64,000 nt of DNA from assembly GCA_050953405.1 (NCBI GenBank), contig JBMNMP010000001.1:868001-932000 (forward strand), in the 5' to 3' direction. The stretch is from RUG100 sp050953405 (GTDB lineage Bacteria > Bacillota > Clostridia > Peptostreptococcales > Anaerovoracaceae). Positions 36,182 through 44,206 of this stretch are shown piece by piece; within the stretch, counting starts at the first letter, position 1, and the number at the start of each line of letters is the position of its first letter. Made by a program: the position numbers and the translations under genes. Under the pieces are notes generated by a model. The model did not search any database, was not told the DNA's origin, and was given only the letters and a program-made list of their open reading frames with translations.

Positions 36182-37860
36182 CCGGCCGTGGTATCCGTTC
36201 GCCCGGGCAGCCCGGGTGTGATGAAGACGGTGCGGTTGTCTGTGAAGATGCACATGCCCGGCTTGGCGCCATTGGGCTTTTTCACGTGGCGCACCAGGGT
36301 GCAGTCTACAGGAACGTTCTCGGAGTTCCTGGCCTTGCTGTGATAGGCGGCGATGGCGGCGGCTTCGAAGATGGCGCTGTCGGAGACCTCCCTGCCTTCG
36401 GTGAACAGGATCACGTGCGATCCGGGGATATCCTTGGTGTGGAACCAGAGGTCGTGTTTTCCGGCCATGCGGAAAGTCAGCTGGTCGTTCTCCTTGTTGT
36501 TGTGGCCCGCGAGGACCCGAAAGCCGTCGCTGGTATGATACTCGTACGGCTTTGCCTTGCGCTTCTTCCGGGGGCCTCTGAGGCGGCGCTTCCTCACATA
36601 ACCCAGTTCCGTCAGCTCTTCGCGGATGGCATCGATGGCATCCGTGTCCTCGGCCGATTCGATGAAGGAGGCCACCGATTCCAGATAAGTGATATCCTGG
36701 TCAGTCTCCTGCAGCTGTATTTTCTTCTCTTTCTGCGCTGTCTTCGCCTTGGAATATTTCTTGAAGTAGTTCTGCGCGTTCTTCGCAGGTGCAAAGCGCT
36801 TGTCCAGCGGAATGGTGATATCGCTGCCGTCATAGTAATTGGTGACCGTCACTTCCCGGTCACCGGTCTTGAAGTTGTGGATGTTGGCGGTCAGCAGTTC
36901 CCCGTAGAGGTGGTATTTCTCGGAATTCTCCGCCTTGAGCAGATCCTCGCTGAGGCGCTGCTTTTTCAGATAGAGCTTTTTCAGGGCGTTGCTGACAGAT
37001 TTTGTGAGGCCGGAAGCCTTCTGGCGCACGCGGTTGCCGGAATCGCGATGTTCAAAATAGTAAGCTGCGGCTGCACTGACGCTGTCAAAGTCCAGCGAGC
37101 GGTAGCGGTCGCTGTATTCCCTGATGGGGATCACGTGAAAATCGGCCGGGGTCCTGTCATCTTTGAGGTAGACCCGCGGTGTCAGATCGCGCCGCTCCAG
37201 TCTCCCGAGCAGGGTGTGCATGTTCTCTGACGGTGAATCAGCCAGCTCGCGGGATATCAGGGGACTGATACCCTGGACGGAAGCCAGAATGGCATCCGGA
37301 TCGCCTCTCATGGCATCGAGTTCCTCGTCGCCGATCTCATCGAAGGGTACTTTGTCCTGCTGCGGAGGGTATTCGTAGGTACCTCCGGGCAGTACCTGCC
37401 GTGCACGGCTGACGTCGATCGAGATGCGCTTGAGACTGTCGATGATGCGGCCGCTGCCGGTGTCGATGAGGACGACATTGCTGTGCTTGCCCATTATTTC
37501 AATGATCATCTTCTTGGTGACGCTGTAACCCATTTCATCGCGGGTCTCGAATTCCATCTCTATGATGCGCTCGGCGTCTTTCTGATGCACCGAGGTGATG
37601 CGCGCAGAGACCAGGTGCTTTCTCATCAGCATGCAGAAGGATGATGGCTGCGCGGGATTGGTGTAGTTCTCTTCGGTCAGATATACGCCTGCATGATTGT
37701 TGTTGCAGCTGGTATAGAACTTCTTCTTGCCGTTCGCCGTATGCACGAAAAACACCAGCTCGTCCTTCTCCGGCTGGTATATCCTCTCTACTTTTCCATC
37801 GGTCAGTGCGTCCGATAATTCGATGGCCATCGCCCTTGTAACTATCCCGTCAAAAGCCAT
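36175..37860 (-). CDS. rqcH: Ribosome quality control protein RqcH (NFACT family, Rqc2)
   Basis: Binds obstructed 50S subunits carrying peptidyl-tRNA and directs C-terminal alanine tailing; formerly annotated as fibronectin-binding protein. NFACT-N domain from MAFDGIVTRAMAIELSDAL, two HhH/coiled-coil segments (about 270-430), and a C-terminal NFACT-R domain (about 440-550) with GHNNKENDQLTFRMAGKHDLWFHTKDIPGSH. 561 residues. Minus strand, divergent from yicC, AAAGGAA upstream of its ATG. Its stop lies inside the convergent terminator. Confidence 0.94.
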   Translation of the reverse strand: MAFDGIVTRAMAIELSDALTDGKVERIYQPEKDELVFFVHTANGKKKFYTSCNNNHAGVYLTEENYTNPAQPSSFCMLMRKHLVSARITSVHQKDAERIIEMEFETRDEMGYSVTKKMIIEIMGKHSNVVLIDTGSGRIIDSLKRISIDVSRARQVLPGGTYEYPPQQDKVPFDEIGDEELDAMRGDPDAILASVQGISPLISRELADSPSENMHTLLGRLERRDLTPRVYLKDDRTPADFHVIPIREYSDRYRSLDFDSVSAAAAYYFEHRDSGNRVRQKASGLTKSVSNALKKLYLKKQRLSEDLLKAENSEKYHLYGELLTANIHNFKTGDREVTVTNYYDGSDITIPLDKRFAPAKNAQNYFKKYSKAKTAQKEKKIQLQETDQDITYLESVASFIESAEDTDAIDAIREELTELGYVRKRRLRGPRKKRKAKPYEYHTSDGFRVLAGHNNKENDQLTFRMAGKHDLWFHTKDIPGSHVILFTEGREVSDSAIFEAAAIAAYHSKARNSENVPVDCTLVRHVKKPNGAKPGMCIFTDNRTVFITPGLPGRTDTTAGK

Positions 37861-37880
37861 TTCTCTATTCCTTTCTCTTG

Positions 37881-37889
37881 TGATATAAT
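37881..37889 (+). promoter_or_regulatory. Extended -10 promoter of yicC
   Basis: TGA-TATAAT at 37881-37889 in the 71-bp divergent region between rqcH and yicC. No good -35 (TTCTCT at 17 bp). Transcription would start about 35 bp before the ATG. Confidence 0.5.
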
Positions 37890-37931
37890 AACAATGTTAT
37901 CATAAAATGGAGAAGAATAGGAGACAATTCC

Positions 37932-38813
37932 ATGATAAAAAGTATGACCGGCTATGGGAAAGGCGAATACACTGACGGGAAGAGAAATGTGGTATGTGAG
38001 ATCAGATCTGTGAACCACAGATATGCTGATATTTTCGTCAAGATGCCGAAGAGATATTCGTTCGCCGAGGACAAGATAAAGAAGGAAATAAAGAAGGTCA
38101 TGAAGAGGGGCAAGATCGAAGTCTACATCATGATCGAGAATATAACGGAAGAGGATTTTACAGTCAAGCTGAATATGATCGCGGCCAGGCAGTACATGGA
38201 CAACCTGAAGGCGCTCAAGGATGAGTTCGGTCTCCGGGGAGACATCACGGTGGATCTGCTCGCCGGCATGCCGGACGTGCTGCGCTCGATCCCCGATGTC
38301 GAAGATGAGGAAGCTGTCGGCAAGGTCATCATCGAGGCCGTGAAGATCGCACTCAGGAACATAGATGCGATGCGCATCGTCGAAGGCGAAAAGCTGAGGA
38401 GCGATCTCGATATGCGGGGCGACCTGATTGCTGACATGGTCACCAGGATCAAAGAGCGTGCGCCCGAGGTCGGCAGACACTACGCCGAAAAGCTCAACGA
38501 CAGGATCCGGGAACTGATCGGGGATTCCGTTGAGGTGCCTGAGGACAGGATCCTGCTGGAAGTTGCCATCTTCGCTGACAAGGCCAACATCACGGAAGAG
38601 CTGGTGAGACTGGACAGCCACGTGCAGCAGCTGCACGCCATACTGGGAGCGGAAAAGTCGAGCGGCAAAAAGCTGGACTTCCTCGTTCAGGAGATGAACC
38701 GTGAGGCGAACACCATAGGATCCAAAGCCAATGACCTCGACATCACAGAGACCATGCTGGACATCAAGAGCGAAGTCGAAAAGATCAGGGAACAGGTCCA
38801 GAACATCGAGTAA
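37932..38813 (+). CDS. yicC: YicC family endoribonuclease
   Basis: Conserved stress-linked endoribonuclease/RNA-decay factor, DUF1732 at the C-terminus. MIKSMTGYGKGEY start, EIRSVNHRYADIFVKMPKRY, and C-terminal KKLDFLVQEMNREANTIGSKAND with the conserved acidic/His cluster. 293 residues. Encoded ahead of gmk and rpoZ as in most Bacillota; remA (DUF370), often between them, is missing. Confidence 0.93.
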   Translation: MIKSMTGYGKGEYTDGKRNVVCEIRSVNHRYADIFVKMPKRYSFAEDKIKKEIKKVMKRGKIEVYIMIENITEEDFTVKLNMIAARQYMDNLKALKDEFGLRGDITVDLLAGMPDVLRSIPDVEDEEAVGKVIIEAVKIALRNIDAMRIVEGEKLRSDLDMRGDLIADMVTRIKERAPEVGRHYAEKLNDRIRELIGDSVEVPEDRILLEVAIFADKANITEELVRLDSHVQQLHAILGAEKSSGKKLDFLVQEMNREANTIGSKANDLDITETMLDIKSEVEKIREQVQNIE

Positions 38814-38827
38814 TCTGAAATCAGGCG

Positions 38828-38856
38828 TTGAAATCATTTGTCCCGGATGTTATAAT
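38828..38856 (+). promoter_or_regulatory. Promoter of gmk-rpoZ
   Basis: TTGAAA at 38828-38833, 17 bp, TATAAT at 38851-38856, with TG at -15/-14 (extended -10). Transcription start near 38863 puts the earlier TTG at 38828 out of the message. Confidence 0.85.
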
Positions 38857-38887
38857 ATTTGTTCGCGAAGCATTTGAAGGAGAGCTG

Positions 38888-39499
38888 ATGAAGAGGCAAG
38901 GCAGGCTGCTGGTGATATCGGGACCTTCCGGAACCGGAAAGGGCACCATATGCGCCAGGATAATTGAAGAACTGGACGATATCGTGCTTTCTGTCTCGGC
39001 GACAACGAGGCCGATGAGGAAGGGCGAGGTCCATGGAGAGAATTATTACTTTCTCACGCGGGAAGAATTCGAGGAGAAGATCGCTGCCGGCGGTTTCCTC
39101 GAACATGCGACGGTGTATGACAATTACTACGGCACTCCCAGGGAAAAGGTCTTTGAGATGCTGGAGAACGGGATCGACGTCGTGCTGGAGATAGATGTCC
39201 AGGGAGCGATGAAGGTCAGAAAGTCTTATCCGGACGGCGTGTTCATCTTCATACTGCCGCCGTCGATGGCGGAACTGAGAAAGCGCATCACGACGCGGGC
39301 GACCGATGCCGTGGATGTGATAGAGCTGCGCATGTCGAAGGCGCTCTCGGAGATAGCTTTTGCGGAAAAATACGACTATTACGTGATCAACGATGTACTT
39401 GATGAGGCGGTGGCCGAAGTCAAGGCAATCATCACGGCGGAACATGCGAGAGTGACGGAAGAAATTTCCGCAGTTATAGAAGGGTACAAGGAGGAATGA
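38888..39499 (+). CDS. gmk: Guanylate kinase
   Basis: Phosphorylates GMP to GDP with ATP. P-loop SGPSGTGKGT at 11-20, then STTTRPMRKGE-like SATTRPMRKGEVHGENYYF GMP site. Start at ATG 38888 set by AAGGAGA and by the promoter overlapping the longer frame; 203 residues. GTP pool link with CodY is only functional context. rpoZ follows after 6 bp. Confidence 0.96.
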   Translation: MKRQGRLLVISGPSGTGKGTICARIIEELDDIVLSVSATTRPMRKGEVHGENYYFLTREEFEEKIAAGGFLEHATVYDNYYGTPREKVFEMLENGIDVVLEIDVQGAMKVRKSYPDGVFIFILPPSMAELRKRITTRATDAVDVIELRMSKALSEIAFAEKYDYYVINDVLDEAVAEVKAIITAEHARVTEEISAVIEGYKEE

Positions 39500-39505
39500 T
39501 CGATC

Positions 39506-39706
39506 ATGATGTTATATCCATCGATAAATGAGATAAGAAAGAAAGCGGACAGCAGGTATACGCTGGTGATCCTGGCAGCCAAGAGAGCCAGAGACATCAT
39601 CGACGGAAAACCCGTGCTCATCGACGAACCGGAGATCGAAAAACCGGTTTCCATAGCGGCCAATGAAATAGCCGAAGATTATATTACTTACAAGAGAGAA
39701 GAATGA
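39506..39706 (+). CDS. rpoZ: RNA polymerase omega subunit
   Basis: 66-residue omega: MLYPSINEIRKKADSRYTLVILAAKRARDI contains the conserved ARDI helix, then a short proline/acidic linker and NEIAEDYITYKREE. Helps assemble beta-prime. Two adjacent ATGs; AAGGAGGAATG is upstream. The rpsB promoter begins 4 bp after the stop. Confidence 0.93.
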   Translation: MMLYPSINEIRKKADSRYTLVILAAKRARDIIDGKPVLIDEPEIEKPVSIAANEIAEDYITYKREE

Positions 39707-39709
39707 TCC

Positions 39710-39738
39710 TTGCATCTGCAGAGGATTTATAGTATTAT
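39710..39738 (+). promoter_or_regulatory. Promoter of rpsB-tsf
   Basis: TTGCAT at 39710-39715, 17 bp, TATTAT at 39733-39738. Start of transcription near 39745 gives a 146-nt leader. Confidence 0.75.
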
Positions 39739-39744
39739 TTTATT

Positions 39745-39890
39745 TGCGTCTGTTAAGAGACGCATCGAGTTATATCAATCACACCATGCGGACGGCGGAT
39801 GGTGCCGGCAACAGGTTTAAAGCCAACCTGACCGGTCTGACGCAGCATAGTTACCGCGCGGTGGAAGGAGAAAACCAGGAGGTAGAAAAA
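39745..39890 (+). promoter_or_regulatory. Structured leader of rpsB
   Basis: The 146-nt leader can form three consecutive hairpins: TGCGTCT/AGACGCA (39745-39764), CACCAT/ATGGTG (39782-39804), and a two-part stem CCGG-CAGGTT/AACCTG-CCGG (39805-39835). The ribosome site AGGAGG is downstream and free. Such a layout resembles autogenous ribosomal-protein leaders; an S2 binding site is inference. Confidence 0.5.
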
Positions 39891-40691
39891 ATGGCAGTAG
39901 TTTCTATGAAACAATTACTGGAAGCAGGCGTTCACTTTGGACACCAGACAAGAAGATGGAACCCGAAGATGGCTCCATACATCTTTACCGAGAGAAACGG
40001 TATCTACATCATCGACCTGCAGAAGACGGTCGGTCTTATCGACAGAGCTTACAATTTTATGCGTGAAGTCAGCGAGAGCGGCAAGCCCATTCTCTTTGTG
40101 GGAACAAAGAAGCAGGCACAGGCAGCTATCCACGACGAAGCTTTGAGATGTGATTCTTATTATGTAAATCAGAGATGGCTGGGCGGAATGCTGACAAACT
40201 ACAAGACGATTTCAGCCAGGATCAGAAGACTGGGCGAGATCGAAGAGATGGAGAGCGACGGCACCTTCGAAAAGATGACTAAGAAGGAAGTCCAGAACCT
40301 GAGACACGAGCACGACAAACTGGAAAAGTTCCTCGGCGGCATCAGAGAGATGCACGGAATGCCGGGAGCAATGTTCATAGTTGACCCCAAGAAGGAAAGG
40401 ATCGCTATCAGAGAAGCAAAGATCCTGGGCATCCCGGTAGTGGGAATCGTGGACACGAACTGCGATCCTGATGATGTCGATTACATCATTCCTGCAAACG
40501 ACGACGCCATCAGAGCCGTAAAGCTGATTGCAGCTACTATGGCTGATGCAGTAATCGAAGGAAAGCAGGGCGAGAGCATGGCCGAGGCTGAAGAGGCAGA
40601 TGATGCCGAAGCAGCAGAAACAGTAGAAGAAGCTGAAGCAGCTAAGGTCGATGAAACCGAAGAAACCGCAGACGAGGAGGTAACTGAATAA
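39891..40691 (+). CDS. rpsB: 30S ribosomal protein S2
   Basis: S2 from MAVVSMKQLLEAGVHFGHQTRRWNPKM to the conserved VDTNCDPDDVDYIIPANDDAIRA. The last 45 residues are an Ala/Glu-rich acidic extension not found in many S2 proteins. Start at 39891 with AGGAGGTAGAAAAA upstream; longer frames run into the leader. 266 residues. TAATG overlap with tsf. Confidence 0.97.
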   Translation: MAVVSMKQLLEAGVHFGHQTRRWNPKMAPYIFTERNGIYIIDLQKTVGLIDRAYNFMREVSESGKPILFVGTKKQAQAAIHDEALRCDSYYVNQRWLGGMLTNYKTISARIRRLGEIEEMESDGTFEKMTKKEVQNLRHEHDKLEKFLGGIREMHGMPGAMFIVDPKKERIAIREAKILGIPVVGIVDTNCDPDDVDYIIPANDDAIRAVKLIAATMADAVIEGKQGESMAEAEEADDAEAAETVEEAEAAKVDETEETADEEVTE

Positions 40692-41617
40692 TGGCAGCAG
40701 TAACAGCAGCACTGGTCAAAGAACTGCGCGAAATGACAGGCGCAGGCATGATGGATTGCAAAAAGGCTCTTGTAGAGACCGATGGAGATATAGAAAAGGC
40801 AGTAGATTTTCTGAGAGAGAACGGACTGTCCAAGGCCGCCAAGAAGGCCGGCAGGATCGCTGCTATGGGTCTTGTGAAAACTGCATTCGCAGCTGACGGC
40901 AAGAGCGCAGCTATCGTAGAAGTAAATTCGGAGACAGACTTTGTGGCCAAGAACAGCGAATTCATCAACTTCGTACAGGGACTGGCAGATCTGGCTCTCA
41001 AGTCTGATGCCGCTGACATGGACGCTTTCATGGCTCTTCCGTTCGAGGAAGGAACAGTCAAGGATGCGCTCAACAATAAGATCGCTACTATCGGCGAGAA
41101 CATGAACATCAGAAGATTCGCCAAGCTGAACGAGGATGGAGTTGTTTATACAGGATACATCCACGGCGGCGGCACCATCGGCGTTATCGTCGGTCTCAAG
41201 ACTGACGCGGCTGCAGACGCTATCCAGACATGCGGCAAGGACGTTGCTATGCAGGTGGCTTCTATGAACCCGAAATTCCTCAACGAGAGCCAGGTGGATC
41301 AGGCTTATCTCGACCACGAGAGAGAGATCCTGAGACAGGAAGTCCTCAATGAAGGAAAGCCGGAGAAGATCGTCGACAAGATCGTTGACGGAAAGATCAA
41401 GAAGGAACTCAAGGAAGTATGCCTCACAGATCAGAAGTTCGTCAAGGACAGCGACATGACAGTCGAAGAGTATGTAGCCGGATGCGCAAAGGAACTGGGA
41501 ACCGAGATGACTATCGCCAGCATGATCCGTTATGAGGTCGGCGAAGGAATCGAGAAGAAGGAAGAAGACTTTGCAGCCGAGGTTGCAGCACAGCAGGCGG
41601 AAGCGGCTAAGAAATAG
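40691..41617 (+). CDS. tsf: Translation elongation factor Ts
   Basis: Nucleotide exchange factor for EF-Tu. N-terminal UBA domain LVKELREMTGAGMMDCKKALVETDGDIEKAVDFLRENG, two core dimerisation domains with NSETDFVAKN. 308 residues, ends TAG. The usual pyrH-frr that follow tsf elsewhere are not here; the rimP promoter comes directly. Confidence 0.97.
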   Translation: MAAVTAALVKELREMTGAGMMDCKKALVETDGDIEKAVDFLRENGLSKAAKKAGRIAAMGLVKTAFAADGKSAAIVEVNSETDFVAKNSEFINFVQGLADLALKSDAADMDAFMALPFEEGTVKDALNNKIATIGENMNIRRFAKLNEDGVVYTGYIHGGGTIGVIVGLKTDAAADAIQTCGKDVAMQVASMNPKFLNESQVDQAYLDHEREILRQEVLNEGKPEKIVDKIVDGKIKKELKEVCLTDQKFVKDSDMTVEEYVAGCAKELGTEMTIASMIRYEVGEGIEKKEEDFAAEVAAQQAEAAKK

Positions 41618-41622
41618 AAAGC

Positions 41623-41651
41623 TTGCAATCTGACCTGCAGTATGATATTAT
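41623..41651 (+). promoter_or_regulatory. Promoter of the rimP-nusA-infB operon
   Basis: TTGCAA at 41623-41628, 17 bp, TATTAT at 41646-41651, with TG at -15/-14. Transcription start near 41658, so the hairpin at 41676 lies in the transcript leader. Confidence 0.75.
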
Positions 41652-41675
41652 AAATAAGCTAATCGTACGTTATTT

Positions 41676-41708
41676 CAAGAGTGGACACCGAGTCCACTCT
41701 TGTGTTTT
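41676..41708 (+). terminator. Terminator-like hairpin in the rimP-nusA leader
   Basis: Perfect 11-bp stem (41676-41686 with 41692-41702), loop ACCGA, then TGTTTTG. It sits about 18 nt into the predicted leader. It can end tsf transcripts, and could also attenuate the operon that encodes NusA, itself a termination factor. Confidence 0.7.
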
Positions 41709-41737
41709 GTATCGGGATAGCAGGCAAGGAGAATTAA

Positions 41738-42217
41738 ATGGCGAAGAAGAACATCAAAAAAGTCGTCTCTGACATTCTGGCGGAGTTTCTGCCGCAGAAC
41801 GGATACGAGCTTTACAATGTGGAGTTTGTAAAAGAGGCCAAAGACTGGTTCCTGCGCGTATATATAGACAAGGCGGGAGCGGATGATACGGAGTTCGTCA
41901 GCACTGACGACTGCGAAAAAGTCAGCCGTTATCTCAGCGCAAAGCTGGATGAGGATGATCTCATAAAGCAAAACTACTATCTGGAGGTATCCTCTCCGGG
42001 CATGGACAGGGAACTGTTCCTGCCGGAGCACTACGAGAAATACAGTGGACGCGCAGTGGACATCAAGCTCTACAAGGCGCTGAGCGGAAAAAGGGAATTG
42101 ACAGGTATACTGTCGGGCATGAAGGACGGAGTCATCGTGATCGAGGATGAGGACGGAAAGACTGTAGAGTTGCCTGAGGCTCAGGTGGCCAAGACGAGAC
42201 TGGCAGTAATCATATAA
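41738..42217 (+). CDS. rimP: Ribosome maturation factor RimP
   Basis: 30S maturation factor. N-terminal alpha-beta domain with NGYELYNVEFVKEAKDWFLRVYIDK, D-DC motif region, and the YYLEVSSPGMDRELF signature, then an Sm-like C-terminal domain. 159 residues. First gene of the nusA-infB operon; AAGGAGAATTAA ribosome site. Confidence 0.96.
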   Translation: MAKKNIKKVVSDILAEFLPQNGYELYNVEFVKEAKDWFLRVYIDKAGADDTEFVSTDDCEKVSRYLSAKLDEDDLIKQNYYLEVSSPGMDRELFLPEHYEKYSGRAVDIKLYKALSGKRELTGILSGMKDGVIVIEDEDGKTVELPEAQVAKTRLAVII

Positions 42218-42233
42218 AAGGAGAGACTGAATC

Positions 42234-43448
42234 ATGAATAATGAATTTGTTCAGGCAATCGACATGCTTGAAAAGGAGAAAGGCATTTCCAAAGAAGTGC
42301 TCTATGATGCGATCGAATCGGCGCTGATTTCAGCTTACAAGAAGAACTACGGGTTTGAAGGAGAGGCAGAAGTCAGGATAGATCGGGAAACAGGCGACAT
42401 AAATGTAGTCAGCAAGCTGACTGTAGTGGACCCTGACGAGATCGAGGATGAAGGCCGCGAGATCACGCTTGAGGATGCCAAGGCCATAGATGAAGAATAC
42501 GAACTGGGCGATATCGTGGAGTTCCAGGTGACCCCGAAGGATTTCGGCCGCATCGCGGCGCAGACTGCAAAGCAGGTCGTCGTGCAGCGCATCAGGGAAG
42601 CTGAGCGCACAATGGTATACGAGAACTTCATCGAGCGTGTCGGCGATGTGCTGACAGGCAAGGTGCAGAGAAAGAGCGGCGAAACGATATTCGTCAATCT
42701 GGGGAGCACTGAAGGTATCCTCTCCGTAAAAGAGCAGGTGAAGACTGAAAGATACAAGGTCAACGACCGTATCAAGGTGTATATCATGGATGTCAAGAAT
42801 TCGACCAAGGGACCGCAGGTGTTCCTCTCGAGGTCGCACCCCGGCCTGGTGAAGAGACTCTTTGAAATGGAGGTCCCCGAGATCGAAGACGGTATCGTGG
42901 AGATCAAGAGCATCGCCCGTGAAGCCGGTTCCCGCACAAAGATCGCGGTATACACCGAAGACGAAAACGTGGATCCGGTAGGCGCATGCGTGGGAGCGCG
43001 CGGCAGCAGGGTCCAGAGCATCGTCGATGAACTGTTCAATGAAAAGATAGATATCATAACCTGGAGCGACGACCCGGTAGAGCTGATCAGCAATGTTCTC
43101 TCTCCGGCCAAAGTCGAGCAGGTCAACCTCAACGAGGAAGAAAAGATCGCTACCGTGATCGTTCCCGATTACCAGTTGTCGCTGGCCATCGGAAAATCAG
43201 GACAGAATGTAAGACTGGCTGCAAAACTGTGCGGCTGGAAGATAGATATAAAGAGCCATACGCAGTACTTCGGCGATGAAGAGCAGGAAGAACTGGAAGG
43301 CTATGATGAAGGACCGGCGCTGGAGGAAACCGCAGAAGTGCCCCTTGAGGAAGCCGAAGAAGCTGAGGAAGCCATTGAAGCCGATGAAGCTGAAGAGGCA
43401 GCCGTGGCCGAGGCTGAGGAACCGGATGTAGAAATCGAAGAACCGTAA
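42234..43448 (+). CDS. nusA: Transcription termination/antitermination protein NusA, tail cut by TAA
   Basis: RNA-polymerase-associated elongation factor controlling pausing and termination. N-terminal domain (about 1-130), S1 domain (KVQRKSGETIFVNLG), KH1 and KH2 with VGARGSRVQSIVDEL and LSLAIGKSGQNVRLAAKLCGWKIDI, then an acidic Glu/Ala/Pro tail. A TAA at 43446-43448 ends the protein at 404 residues, but the same frame continues 59 codons of near-identical acidic repeats to a TAG at 43626-43628 that overlaps the rnpM start. The pattern of repeats suggests a GAA-to-TAA change. All folded domains are intact, so function should survive. Confidence 0.95.
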   Translation: MNNEFVQAIDMLEKEKGISKEVLYDAIESALISAYKKNYGFEGEAEVRIDRETGDINVVSKLTVVDPDEIEDEGREITLEDAKAIDEEYELGDIVEFQVTPKDFGRIAAQTAKQVVVQRIREAERTMVYENFIERVGDVLTGKVQRKSGETIFVNLGSTEGILSVKEQVKTERYKVNDRIKVYIMDVKNSTKGPQVFLSRSHPGLVKRLFEMEVPEIEDGIVEIKSIAREAGSRTKIAVYTEDENVDPVGACVGARGSRVQSIVDELFNEKIDIITWSDDPVELISNVLSPAKVEQVNLNEEEKIATVIVPDYQLSLAIGKSGQNVRLAAKLCGWKIDIKSHTQYFGDEEQEELEGYDEGPALEETAEVPLEEAEEAEEAIEADEAEEAAVAEAEEPDVEIEEP

Positions 43449-43628
43449 GCTGAAGAGGCTGCTGAGGCTGAGGAACCGGACGAAGAGACCGAAGAACCGG
43501 AAACGGCTGAGGCTGCCGGGGCTGAGGAACCGGACGTAGAGACTGAAGAACCGGAAGCGGCGGAGGAAGCAGCCGCCGAGCCCGGAACTGAGGCAGAAGA
43601 GGAAGCAGAGGAAAGTGAAGAGCAGTAG
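43449..43628 (+). other. In-frame continuation of the NusA acidic tail
   Basis: Open in the nusA frame from just after its TAA to a TAG at 43626-43628. Encodes EEPD/EEPE-type repeats matching the tail before the stop. Its end would overlap the rnpM GTG start by 14 bp, the coupling typical of this operon, so it looks like original coding sequence now behind a stop. Confidence 0.65.
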
Positions 43629-43896
43629 GAAGATCCCCATGCGGAGGTGCGTGGGGTGCATGGAGTCAAAGCCAAAGTCCGATCTGATAAGGATAGCTTA
43701 CTATGAAGGCGAGCTGACGATCGACACAAAGGGCGGTGCCCGGGGAAGGGGCGTGTATCTCTGCCCGGATCCCAGGTGCCTGGCAAAAGCGAGGAAGAAA
43801 AACGCGATCGCCAGAGGACTGCGTACCGCTATCGGTGAAGACGACATCAATGAACTGCTGACGGAGCTGGAGGTATATGCAGAAAAAGATAGATAG
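43615..43896 (+). CDS. rnpM: RNase P modulator RnpM (YlxR)
   Basis: Small basic nucleic-acid-binding protein of the YlxR/DUF448 family. RKIPMRRCVGCMESKPKSDLIRI and RGRGVYLCPDPRCLAKARKKNAIARGL with CxxC and C-x5-C pairs. GTG start at 43615 chosen by family alignment and GAGGAAA upstream; ATG 43639 would lose the RKIP motif. 93 residues. Overlaps ylxQ by 20 bp. Confidence 0.92.
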   Translation: MKSSRKIPMRRCVGCMESKPKSDLIRIAYYEGELTIDTKGGARGRGVYLCPDPRCLAKARKKNAIARGLRTAIGEDDINELLTELEVYAEKDR

Positions 43897-44206
43897 TTAT
43901 TTTGGCTTCGCCAGAAAGTCAGGCAGCCTGGTGAGCGGCGCGGGGACCTGTGAGGTCCTGGCCGGCAAGGGCAGGCTGAAACTGCTGATTATTACCGAAG
44001 ATACAGCCGAGGGCAGCTGCCGGAAAATGCAGCGGCTGGCCAGGGCAAATAATATACCGTATCGCATTTACGGCAATTCTGACCATTTGTCCCATGTGAC
44101 AGGGATGTCGGGTAGAAATGTGTTTGCCGTAACTGATCAGGGCTTTGCCGATGTGATCACTAAAGAAATCGATGCGGAACAAAAATATGAGAAGGAGGTG
44201 TTCTGA
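43877..44206 (+). CDS. ylxQ: YlxQ, L7Ae-family RNA-binding protein
   Basis: 109-residue L7Ae/L30e-type K-turn-binding protein: KIDSYFGFARKSGSLVSGAGTCE, LLIITEDTAEGSCRKMQRLA. Encoded between rnpM and infB as in Bacillus. The start overlaps rnpM by 20 bp and the stop overlaps infB as TGATG. Biological role unclear. Confidence 0.9.
   Translation: MQKKIDSYFGFARKSGSLVSGAGTCEVLAGKGRLKLLIITEDTAEGSCRKMQRLARANNIPYRIYGNSDHLSHVTGMSGRNVFAVTDQGFADVITKEIDAEQKYEKEVF

Noticed and set aside
43300..43628. Mobile or recombined repeat in the nusA tail
   Set aside because: The repeats are short acidic codon repeats (GAGGAACCG-like) within coding sequence, expected from low-complexity expansion.
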